A stretch of 5,091 nt of DNA, taken from NCBI GenBank assembly GCA_029940175.1, contig JAOZRM010000097.1, positions 1-5,091 of the forward strand, given 5' to 3'. A program made the position numbers and the translations under genes. Shown piece by piece: positions 1 to 5,091 of this stretch; position 1 is the first letter of the stretch; each line of letters starts with the position of its first letter. This stretch comes from Candidatus Sabulitectum sp. (lineage in GTDB: Bacteria; Fermentibacterota; Fermentibacteria; Fermentibacterales; JCC-6). The notes under the pieces were generated by a model. That model ran no database searches. It saw only the letters and a program-made list of their open reading frames with translations, and was not told the origin of the DNA.

Positions 1-932
1 CCGGTTTCATAACTGAATATGAGTGGAAGATTGAGGGGGCAAGTTCAGGCGGTGTTTTACTGGTTGATGGAAACCGTGTTCATGTCGTAGTTCAGGATCC
101 AGTTTACCATACATACGAATACCTTCAGTACGATCTTGAAGGGAATACCACAATTCCCTTGTTGGACTTTACAGATGATGAATTAAACTGCAGTAGATTC
201 CCTGAGCTTAACATTGATTCCAGCGGAAATCTGATGATTGTAGAAAGTGTTTCAGGTGCCAGTCAGAGCGCTCGATTTGTGCTGTGGAAAATCCACAGAA
301 ACACAGGAGAAATTATTGTCGATGAAAAGACTCTTGTTGCAGAGGAAAGTCCGGAAATGGACATTAGCAATTCTTTCATTCTTCGGAATCTTCCAGGAAC
401 TGAAGAGTTTTACCTTTGCTGGACAAACGGTTATAGCAGGAATAAGGTTTTCAATCTTCTCATGGATGAAGACGGAAATATTATTGTTGACTGGCATGTA
501 GCTTATGACTACAGTGATGAGGATCCTGAAGATGTTAAAGCCATTGATGGTGTTGTTGATGAGGATGGGAATCTTTACATTGTTTATGGTCAGGTGGAGA
601 TGGAACCTGTCCTTGGTGGATACCCCACCTTTGGCTGGTTCAACCACGATTACCTTGGAGTGGAGGGTGATGGTGTTCCCATTCCTCCATTAGTATCGCT
701 TACAGCTTCACCAAACCCCTCTGGCGGCAGTGTTCAGTTCTTCTTCAACGGTGATGATTCCACTCCACTACGGGTGTTTGACATAACCGGCAGAGAGGTA
801 GCCTGTGTATCTTTGTCTGAGGGTACCGGTTTTTGGAACTGTACGGATTACTCCGGTGAAAAACTCCCCGTAGGAGTTTACACTGTTACCGGACATCAAG
901 GTGTTGCAGTGCGGTTGACCCTTCTGGATTGA
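1..932 (+). CDS. Secreted surface protein with C-terminal T9SS-like sorting (FlgD-like Ig) domain, 5'-truncated
   Basis: The frame is open from the left edge (first full codon at base 3) to the TGA at 930-932, giving 309 visible residues; the start and any signal peptide lie outside the window. A TTG at 159 is in frame, but coding clearly continues upstream of it, so it is not the start. Visible residues 1-225 are hydrophilic, strand-rich and Asp/Gly-rich. They carry spaced turn motifs of the form D-x-x-G-N near residues 44, 72, 155 and 186, as in irregular beta-propeller or repeat proteins. Residues about 232-309 match the C-terminal sorting-domain pattern: ASPNPSGG, then hydrophobic strands, RVFDITGREV, a W-N-C turn, LPVGVYTV and a closing hydrophobic strand. 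From family knowledge, such tails direct export through type IX secretion and surface attachment; FlgD-like Ig folds look similar. The specific function of the protein is not recognisable. It does not appear to be co-transcribed with trmFO of necessity, since 134 bp separate them. Confidence 0.8.
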   Translation, partial: GFITEYEWKIEGASSGGVLLVDGNRVHVVVQDPVYHTYEYLQYDLEGNTTIPLLDFTDDELNCSRFPELNIDSSGNLMIVESVSGASQSARFVLWKIHRNTGEIIVDEKTLVAEESPEMDISNSFILRNLPGTEEFYLCWTNGYSRNKVFNLLMDEDGNIIVDWHVAYDYSDEDPEDVKAIDGVVDEDGNLYIVYGQVEMEPVLGGYPTFGWFNHDYLGVEGDGVPIPPLVSLTASPNPSGGSVQFFFNGDDSTPLRVFDITGREVACVSLSEGTGFWNCTDYSGEKLPVGVYTVTGHQGVAVRLTLLD

Positions 933-1056
933 TAACCCGGTGCATTCCCTTACTTACAACTAAGCATGTTGAGAAACTGCAGATGTTCTACGGTCATTGT
1001 TATTCATCCTCAAGTATATTTACTAACAAAATATTTCATGGCGGTGAATTTACTCT

Positions 1057-1062
1057 GGAGGT
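1057..1062 (+). promoter_or_regulatory. Shine-Dalgarno site that sets the trmFO TTG start
   Basis: GGAGGT lies just upstream of the TTG at 1067-1069, with about 5 nt between GGAGG and the start codon. This near-consensus site, together with the FAD-binding strand beginning right after the TTG (KVSIVGAGLAG), decides the start over longer in-frame options at TTG 929 and ATG 983. No convincing promoter hexamers were found in 933-1056. Confidence 0.8.
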
Positions 1063-1066
1063 ATTC

Positions 1067-2419
1067 TTGAAAGTTTCTATTGTGGGAGCCGGCCTTGCCG
1101 GATGTGAGGCAGCTCTTCAGCTGGCGCGTTCAGGTGTAGAAGTTGATCTGTATGAGATGCGTCCGGGAACAATGACACCTGCTCATACCACCGGTCTGCC
1201 TGCTGAACTTGTCTGTTCCAACTCATTGCGATCTAACCTTCTGCACAATGCACCGGGGCTTTTAAAGGAAGAACTTCGCAGGTGTGGATCATTTCTCATG
1301 AAGGCTGCTGACAGTTGCCGTGTACCCGCCGGGGGAGCCCTTGCAGTGGACAGGGAGGAGTTCAGCAGAACTGTTCAGGACATGTTAACCGGAGAGAAGC
1401 TGATTACTCTTATAGAAAAAGAGGTTACAGAGATCCCAAGTGGTGAAGTAATTATAGCAGCTGGACCACTGGCTTCAAGTTCTCTTGCAGATGCAATCGG
1501 TGAGCTTACTGGAAGCGGCTCTCTTTACTTCTACGATGCCATTGCTCCGGTGGTTGATTTTGAGTCGGTGAACATGGACCGGGCCTTTCTTCAGAACCGC
1601 TATGAAACCGATGAGAATGCTGAAGCCGATTACCTGAACTGCCCTTTCACAGAGGAGGAGTATTTCAGTTTTGTCCGGGAATTGAATGGGGCAGACAAGG
1701 TTTCTGCCCGTGATTTCGAGAAGGAGATCCACTTCCAGGGATGTATGCCTGTTGAGGCAATAGCAGACAGTGGTGACATGTCTCTTGCTTTTGGTCCCAT
1801 GAAACCTGTGGGGTTAATTGATCCGCGAACAGGAGTTCGCTCTTTTGCAGTGGTTCAACTTCGGATGGAGAACAGAGCAGGAACTGCATGGAACCTTGTT
1901 GGATTCCAGACCAAGTTGACCTATCCGGAGCAGAAGAGAATCTTCAGAATGATACCCGGTCTGGAGAATGCTGAGTTCGTACGGCTGGGATCAATGCATC
2001 GAAATACTTTTATCAACGGGCCTTCTCTGCTTGATGAACGAATGCGACTGAAGACCGATGTTCGAATAATGTTTGCTGGTCAGATCACCGGTGTAGAGGG
2101 CTATATTGAATCGATTGCCTCGGGTTTTCTAGCTGGTTCAATAATGGCTGGAGCTGATGTACTGCCTCCTGCTGATACCGCTTTGGGGGTAATTTTAAGA
2201 TATCCTTCCGAGACGGCAACAGACAACTACCAGCCGTCAAACATCAACTATGGTCTTTTCCCTCCGCTGAAAAGAAAGCCCAGAGGTGGTCGAAGAGCAA
2301 GACGTGAAGCCCAGGCTGAAAGAGCTCTTAATAGTATTAAGAAATGGCTGTTGTTATCTGTAGTTTCTTCTACTGAACAGGGCGTAAACGCCTGCGGTGA
2401 TGAATATCACGATAAGTGA
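1067..2419 (+). CDS. trmFO: Methylenetetrahydrofolate-tRNA-(uracil-5-)-methyltransferase TrmFO
   Basis: TrmFO makes 5-methyluridine at position 54 in the T-loop of tRNAs. It uses 5,10-methylenetetrahydrofolate as carbon donor and FAD/NAD(P)H as reductant, and is cytoplasmic. The 450-residue product, translated from the TTG at 1067, shows the family signatures in order. These are the N-terminal dinucleotide-binding loop GAGLAGCE (7-14), LVCSNSLR (48-55), AGGALAVDR (88-96), FQGCMPVE (223-230), KPVGLIDPRTG (246-256), GSMHRNTFINGP (308-319), FAGQITGVEGY (336-346) and NYQPSNINYGLFPPL (387-401). Cys226 falls at the position of the catalytic Cys known from Bacillus subtilis TrmFO, and Cys50 matches the second conserved Cys. 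The C-terminus is basic (402-426), then adds about 20 residues that do not look like the family and overlap the convergent permease gene by 66 bp. Length is otherwise usual for TrmFO (about 430-470). The only uncertainty is the exact start. Confidence 0.97.
   Translation: MKVSIVGAGLAGCEAALQLARSGVEVDLYEMRPGTMTPAHTTGLPAELVCSNSLRSNLLHNAPGLLKEELRRCGSFLMKAADSCRVPAGGALAVDREEFSRTVQDMLTGEKLITLIEKEVTEIPSGEVIIAAGPLASSSLADAIGELTGSGSLYFYDAIAPVVDFESVNMDRAFLQNRYETDENAEADYLNCPFTEEEYFSFVRELNGADKVSARDFEKEIHFQGCMPVEAIADSGDMSLAFGPMKPVGLIDPRTGVRSFAVVQLRMENRAGTAWNLVGFQTKLTYPEQKRIFRMIPGLENAEFVRLGSMHRNTFINGPSLLDERMRLKTDVRIMFAGQITGVEGYIESIASGFLAGSIMAGADVLPPADTALGVILRYPSETATDNYQPSNINYGLFPPLKRKPRGGRRARREAQAERALNSIKKWLLLSVVSSTEQGVNACGDEYHDK
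2326..2342. repeat. AT-rich 17-bp perfect inverted repeat at the 3' end of trmFO
   Basis: TCTTAATA and TATTAAGA are exact inverted arms of 8 bp around a single central G. As RNA it could fold as a 6-bp stem with a 5-nt loop. It lies in the codons for residues 421-425 of TrmFO and, on the minus strand, 11 nt past the stop codon of the permease gene, where a 3' end would be expected. No T-run follows on either strand, so a standard intrinsic terminator is not supported. It may be chance in an AT-rich stretch. Confidence 0.35.
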
Positions 2420-2995
2420 TGCCAGAACAAAACTGTCCGGGTGATGTGATCCTGTACCTGAATCTCCTGTTAATACCGCTGCAGGATAGCCTGTAAACAG
2501 CAGAAGGTCAGTGATTTTACCAGTTTGCTGAGATTGTGTTATCTGACTCAACCACAAGAGGCTTAGAACAGTTCGACCTGCATATTTCATGTACTGCTCA
2601 GTCATGACAAGTATGAGAGAAAACGAAGCTGAAATAATTGGAGCCACCACCCAGAACTGCCAGGGCGGAGGGGCTGAAACAGCAAACACTGTTACCGAAG
2701 AAAGAACTGCTCCTGCCAGAGAAGGGAATAGCCACTCGGCTGTTTTAACTTTTCTCATACCCTCACTTCTGGCAGTAATGGCCAAAATGCCTTTTCGTTC
2801 CGGAGAACAGTTCCATTCAGGTAAAAGAAGTAAACCGGGGAGCAGCACAGCAAAAGAGATTAACTGCGCAGGAATTTGTGCTTTTGGAGTAAGAATGAAC
2901 AGAGAGGTAAGAACAAGGCAGATTAGCCATAATCTGCTCTTCGAACGAATGGCTCTTTCAGCCATTAATCGAAATGTGTAGATGATTATCTGCAA
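2354..2995 (-). CDS. Small ABC-2-type permease-like integral membrane protein
   Basis: The 213-residue protein is strongly hydrophobic, with about five to six likely membrane segments near residues 22-36, 43-59, 88-107, 112-131, 142-150/164-176 and 188-207. A basic amphipathic N-terminus (RLMAERAIRSKSR) precedes the first segment. The polar loop 60-87, with S-P-E-R-K-G-I-L and a later K-T-A-E-W-L, resembles the loop between segments 2 and 3 of ABC-2/CcmB-type exporter permeases, which usually contains E..G.L and a conserved K. Length is close to CcmB-type permeases (about 220) and short for general ABC-2 permeases. It sits 2 nt after the stop of the degenerate ABC-ATPase-like gene, fitting an NBD-permease pair. 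The TTG start is tentative: an AGGAGG at 3009-3014 is 13 nt away, and an in-frame CTG at 2999-3001 is better spaced. The last 66 bp overlap the 3' end of trmFO on the other strand. The substrate is unknown. Confidence 0.75.
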   Translation of the reverse strand: MQIIIYTFRLMAERAIRSKSRLWLICLVLTSLFILTPKAQIPAQLISFAVLLPGLLLLPEWNCSPERKGILAITARSEGMRKVKTAEWLFPSLAGAVLSSVTVFAVSAPPPWQFWVVAPIISASFSLILVMTEQYMKYAGRTVLSLLWLSQITQSQQTGKITDLLLFTGYPAAVLTGDSGTGSHHPDSFVLASLIVIFITAGVYALFSRRNYR

Positions 2996-2997
2996 GT

Positions 2998-3948
2998 TCA
3001 GGAACCTACCTCCTGGCCGAACAGATCCGCCTGAACCTGAGGTTCTCCCTCGGGGTTAAACATCTTTAAAAGAGTACTTGGAGGAATAGGTGCCAGGTGT
3101 AACTCTACTACCGCTCTTGAATTTGCTCTTGTAACATGCATCAGCTGCGTGATGGCAAAAACAGTGTTAGAGTGTGTGAACTTGTAAGCGCCTTCCAGGT
3201 GAACCAGGTTCCTTACACCATCAATCATTTCAATCTGCTTGCGGGGAAGCGACGGGTAGAAAGAAACTGTGATCTCAGAACCGCCCATGGCAATTGCTGA
3301 GAGCTCCGAATGTCTTACAGTTCTATCGATTCCACTCTTGTTACAGAGAGCAATACGCTCCACACCGTATGGGATCTGCCCCAGTGAAGATGCTCTGAAA
3401 AGAACAGCATTACCTGCTTCGGAGAAGGCCTTCAGCTTAGCATGAAGAGAATCATGTACCGGGCAGTTTACAACAAGGAGTTCCGGTGAGGTTGCCATGG
3501 CAATTGCCATGGCTGTGCGTTGAATTTCAGCCGGTCCAATATCCTCGATTGGAATACTGCCAATTTCTTCCAGCTCAAGCCATTTAAGCAGTTGATCTGT
3601 GGCCTGCGATGTATCTGCTCTACTTTTCCCAGAGGCGATAACTGCCAGATTGATGCAGCCTCTTGCAGTCATTCCCGGAGGAGCTTCCAGCTGGTGTGAG
3701 ATGAAACCTGTTGAGGCTCTGCCGCTGCGAGTTGTGGTTGGTTCCATGCTGCTGCCGGCAACTACCTTCCCCGAATGGGGTGAGCTGATACCGGCAGCAT
3801 AGTCGGCAAGTAATCCTGCTGCGGAATTCTCATCTCCCAGCAGAGCAGCCATAGTGCCTCCAAGAACTGCGAAATCAATGGACAGAGGAAGCCCCTCTCC
3901 CAGAGAAACATCAAGGTACTTGAGGAGCACTTTTGGAGGCTGCTTCAT
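2998..3948 (-). CDS. Degenerate (catalytically dead) ABC-transporter ATPase-like protein
   Basis: The 316-residue product follows the architecture of an ABC-2 exporter ATPase from end to end, but the catalytic motifs are destroyed. The Walker A loop after MAALLG reads G-D-E-N-S-A-A-G-L (38-46), so the invariant Lys is Ala44 and the following Ser/Thr are Gly/Leu. A Q-loop-like Gln86 remains (TGFISHQ), followed by GMTARGCINL, where family members have LTVRENL. The signature LSGGQ-x-QR is IGPAEIQR (137-144). Walker B LLILDEP is LLVVNCP (157-163), losing both the Asp and the catalytic Glu. The H-loop SSH is A-S-S (186-188). Core strands (LLVVN, AVLFRA, RIALCNKSGI) persist. Residues 222-316 resemble the accessory C-terminal domain of ABC-2 ATPases (ITVSFYP, IPPSTLLKMF near the end). 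The frame is intact, so it is probably a functional pseudo-ATPase rather than a decayed gene. The ATG start has AGGTAA about 6 nt upstream, formed by the previous gene's stop. It is the middle gene of a three-gene operon, with 6 nt upstream and 2 nt downstream gaps. Confidence 0.75.
   Translation of the reverse strand: MKQPPKVLLKYLDVSLGEGLPLSIDFAVLGGTMAALLGDENSAAGLLADYAAGISSPHSGKVVAGSSMEPTTTRSGRASTGFISHQLEAPPGMTARGCINLAVIASGKSRADTSQATDQLLKWLELEEIGSIPIEDIGPAEIQRTAMAIAMATSPELLVVNCPVHDSLHAKLKAFSEAGNAVLFRASSLGQIPYGVERIALCNKSGIDRTVRHSELSAIAMGGSEITVSFYPSLPRKQIEMIDGVRNLVHLEGAYKFTHSNTVFAITQLMHVTRANSRAVVELHLAPIPPSTLLKMFNPEGEPQVQADLFGQEVGS
3008..3014 (-). promoter_or_regulatory. Shine-Dalgarno site inside the end of the ABC-like gene, for the permease
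   Basis: Read on the minus strand, AGGAGGT lies within the last codons of the upstream gene (encoding Q-E-V-G). It is 13 nt before the TTG at 2993-2995, which is long, and 7 nt before an in-frame CTG at 2999-3001, which is optimal. The CTG overlaps the upstream stop as CTGA. Translation of the permease is therefore probably coupled to its upstream gene. Which non-ATG codon is used cannot be settled from sequence. Confidence 0.6.
3494..3513. repeat. 20-bp perfect palindrome within the ABC-like gene
   Basis: GCCATGGCAA followed directly by its reverse complement gives a perfect 20-bp palindrome with no spacer. In the gene's frame it encodes A-M-A-I-A-M-A (residues 146-152), in the helix between the degenerate signature and Walker B. 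Thirteen of its bases (CCATGGCAATTGC, 3495-3507) recur at 3285-3297, where they encode A-I-A-M. The simple explanation is an amino-acid mini-repeat with identical codon choice; a protein-binding or methylation site is possible but unsupported. Confidence 0.6.
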
Positions 3949-3954
3949 ATTTTC

Positions 3955-4950
3955 TTACCTGTTAAGTTTGGCAGAAAGGCTGTTGTCGGCAGTTTCCAAT
4001 GCTTTCACAACACCCATTCCACTTCTACCAGAGGTTCTGGGAGTTCCTCCAGTTTCAACACAGCGAAGAAATTCCTCCATCTCTGAATGCAGTGGCTCAA
4101 ATGAATCAATCTGCGGGCTTACAATATCTCCGGTGCGGTAAGACAGCTGGTATTCTCCGAAGGTCTTGGGTTCAAGAATGTCAACACCTTTGTCGAAAAT
4201 CTTTATCTTTTCGTAAGGCTCGGTATCATCGTAAATGAGCATTTTTTTGCTTCCCACAATGACCGTTTTCCTGAGTTTGGAAGGAGCCAGCCATGCAACC
4301 TGAACGTTGGCTGTTGCTCCACTGGGGAAACCCAGATTTATGAAAGCAACATCTGGAATGCCTTTGAGAACGTAGTCATGTCCGAATGCTTCCACGAAAT
4401 TCGGTTCCTCATCAAGCCAGTAGAAAAGCATGGAAAAATCGTGTGGTGCAAGATCCCAGATAACCGATACATCCTTTTGATGCAGCCCAAGGTTAACTCT
4501 GTTGCTTGTGATGAATCTGATATCGCCAAGCTCTTTGCTGTCCAGTATCTGTTTGATCTTAAGCACAGGCGGGGAATAGAGGAATGTATGGCCAACCATT
4601 GTAACAAGCCCGTTGTCCTCTGCGAATTGAACCATTTCCTCGGCTTTTTTTGTGTCCTCTGCAAATGGTTTTTCCACAAAAACGTGTTTTCCAGCCTTCA
4701 TGGCCTCCATTGCAAGAGGGTAGTGACTTGAAACACTTGTGGCGATAACCACTGCATCGATGTCGGGATCGTTAAAAATATCTTTAGCATCCAGCGTCTT
4801 CTTGCAGCTGGGAAATCTTTCTGAAATTCTACTCAGGCGTCCAGGATCTTTATCACAGATAACAATTTTGTCACTTCGTCTATTTGCGACGATGTTTCTG
4901 AGAAGATTAGGACCCCAGTAACCCAGTCCAATCACTCCGATACCGGCCAT
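3955..4950 (-). CDS. Gfo/Idh/MocA-family oxidoreductase, likely WlbA/WbpB-type UDP-sugar 3-dehydrogenase
   Basis: This 331-residue protein is predicted to be a cytoplasmic NAD-dependent dehydrogenase acting on a sugar nucleotide. The N-terminal Rossmann fold carries GLGYWG (8-13), and Asp33 at the end of the second strand (IVICD) favours NAD over NADP. VEKP (92-95) contains the family's catalytic Lys94. Next come GHTFLYSPP (120-128), LGDIRFITSNRVNLG (141-155) and WDLAPHDFSML (165-175), with His170 in the usual active-site position. The C-terminal half has FPSGATANVQVAW, VGSKKML and YDDTEPYEKI, a combination typical of WlbA/WbpB-like enzymes that oxidise C3 of UDP-GlcNAc-derived uronates on the way to 2,3-diamino sugars. 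The exact substrate cannot be read from sequence. It is the first gene of the minus-strand operon: the ATG has AGGAGGT (4955-4961) 5 nt upstream, and the TAA is 6 nt before the ABC-like gene. No aminotransferase or acetyltransferase partner lies in the window. Confidence 0.92.
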   Translation of the reverse strand: MAGIGVIGLGYWGPNLLRNIVANRRSDKIVICDKDPGRLSRISERFPSCKKTLDAKDIFNDPDIDAVVIATSVSSHYPLAMEAMKAGKHVFVEKPFAEDTKKAEEMVQFAEDNGLVTMVGHTFLYSPPVLKIKQILDSKELGDIRFITSNRVNLGLHQKDVSVIWDLAPHDFSMLFYWLDEEPNFVEAFGHDYVLKGIPDVAFINLGFPSGATANVQVAWLAPSKLRKTVIVGSKKMLIYDDTEPYEKIKIFDKGVDILEPKTFGEYQLSYRTGDIVSPQIDSFEPLHSEMEEFLRCVETGGTPRTSGRSGMGVVKALETADNSLSAKLNR

Positions 4951-4954
4951 TATT

Positions 4955-4961
4955 ACCTCCT
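4955..4961 (-). promoter_or_regulatory. Consensus Shine-Dalgarno site for the oxidoreductase
   Basis: On the minus strand AGGAGGT precedes the ATG at 4948-4950, with 5 nt between AGGAGG and the start. It is the strongest ribosome-binding site in the operon and supports this ATG as the start. The leader from here to the window edge holds only weak promoter-like hexamers. Confidence 0.85.
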
Positions 4962-5063
4962 GATTGTATTACTTTATCACAGCACTCATGATGGAAAGCT
5001 ACAACAAAAGAAATCAATGGTAAAGAGATGATCTAACATGTGCTTTCTTTTCAATATGCAAAT

Positions 5064-5091
5064 AGCCTTCAGGGCTGTGTCATTTCGACAC
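5064..5091. repeat. Two adjacent short hairpins at the window edge upstream of the operon
   Basis: On the plus strand AGCC (5064-5067) pairs with GGCT (5073-5076) around TTCAG. It is immediately followed by GTGTC (5077-5081) pairing exactly with GACAC (5087-5091) around ATTTC. The second hairpin reaches the end of the window and may continue. Neither is followed by a T-run inside the window. It could be the end of an intergenic repeat element, a terminator of a gene outside the window, or chance. Confidence 0.4.

Noticed and set aside
997..1025. TTGTTA plus TTACTA or TATATT as a trmFO promoter
   Set aside because: With a 17-bp spacer the -10 match is poor, and TATATT is only 12 bp from TTGTTA.
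929..1066. Longer TrmFO starting at TTG 929 or ATG 983
   Set aside because: Neither start has a good ribosome site, the added residues do not resemble TrmFO, and the family's FAD-binding strand begins right after the TTG at 1067, which has a consensus Shine-Dalgarno.
2381..2392. GGCGT-AA-ACGCC inverted repeat as a terminator for trmFO or the operon
   Set aside because: The stem is only 4-5 bp, lies inside both coding regions, and has no T-run on either side.
2589..2981. Plus-strand 130-residue open frame opposite the permease
   Set aside because: Low-complexity composition, no ribosome site, and it lies wholly antisense to a convincing membrane protein gene; treated as a shadow.
2998..3948. 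Calling the ABC-like gene a pseudogene
   Set aside because: The frame is uninterrupted over 316 codons, start and stop are embedded in tight operon junctions, and hydrophobic core strands are kept, which fits a functional non-catalytic protein better than decay.
4378..4731. Plus-strand 117-residue open frame opposite the oxidoreductase
   Set aside because: It lies antisense to well-conserved Gfo/Idh/MocA sequence and has no recognisable motif.
4963..4968. TACAAT as a -10 box for the minus-strand operon
   Set aside because: It abuts the Shine-Dalgarno, leaving no room for a leader, and no -35-like hexamer is correctly spaced. Other pairs tried in the leader, such as TTGAAA with GATCAT, were too weak to call.

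Overview
The window looks like chromosomal DNA from an uncultured or poorly characterised bacterium of moderate GC content. The best taxonomic hint is the leftmost protein. Its C-terminus looks like a type IX (Por) secretion sorting domain or the related FlgD-like Ig fold, which is common in the Fibrobacteres-Chlorobi-Bacteroidetes (FCB) superphylum and neighbouring candidate phyla. The presence of trmFO, the folate-dependent tRNA m5U54 methyltransferase, argues against a mainstream Bacteroidetes genome. The phylum assignment is an inference only. I see no tRNA, rRNA, CRISPR array or mobile element.

Layout. (1) Bases 1-932, plus strand: the 3' part of a secreted, probably beta-propeller-like surface protein with a C-terminal sorting domain. 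(2) Bases 933-1066: a 134-bp gap ending in a strong Shine-Dalgarno site. (3) Bases 1067-2419, plus strand: trmFO, starting at TTG and essentially complete, with a C-terminal tail that runs 66 bp into the convergent gene. (4) Bases 4950-2354, minus strand: a tight three-gene operon with gaps of 6 and 2 nt. Its order is a Gfo/Idh/MocA sugar-nucleotide dehydrogenase of the WlbA/WbpB type, an ABC-ATPase-like protein that has lost every catalytic motif, and a small ABC-2-type membrane protein. (5) Bases 4951-5091: the operon leader, with two short hairpins at the extreme edge of the window.

The point of most interest is the middle gene of the operon. Along its length it aligns with an ABC-2 exporter ATPase (nucleotide-binding domain plus C-terminal accessory domain). 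However, Walker A lacks the invariant Lys, Walker B lacks both acidic residues, the LSGGQ signature is unrecognisable and the H-loop His is gone. The reading frame is intact and the hydrophobic core strands are preserved. It therefore looks like a retained pseudo-ATPase, translated next to a permease-like partner and behind a sugar-nucleotide dehydrogenase. One reading is a non-canonical membrane complex linked to cell-surface glycan synthesis or export. That functional link is inference from gene order only.
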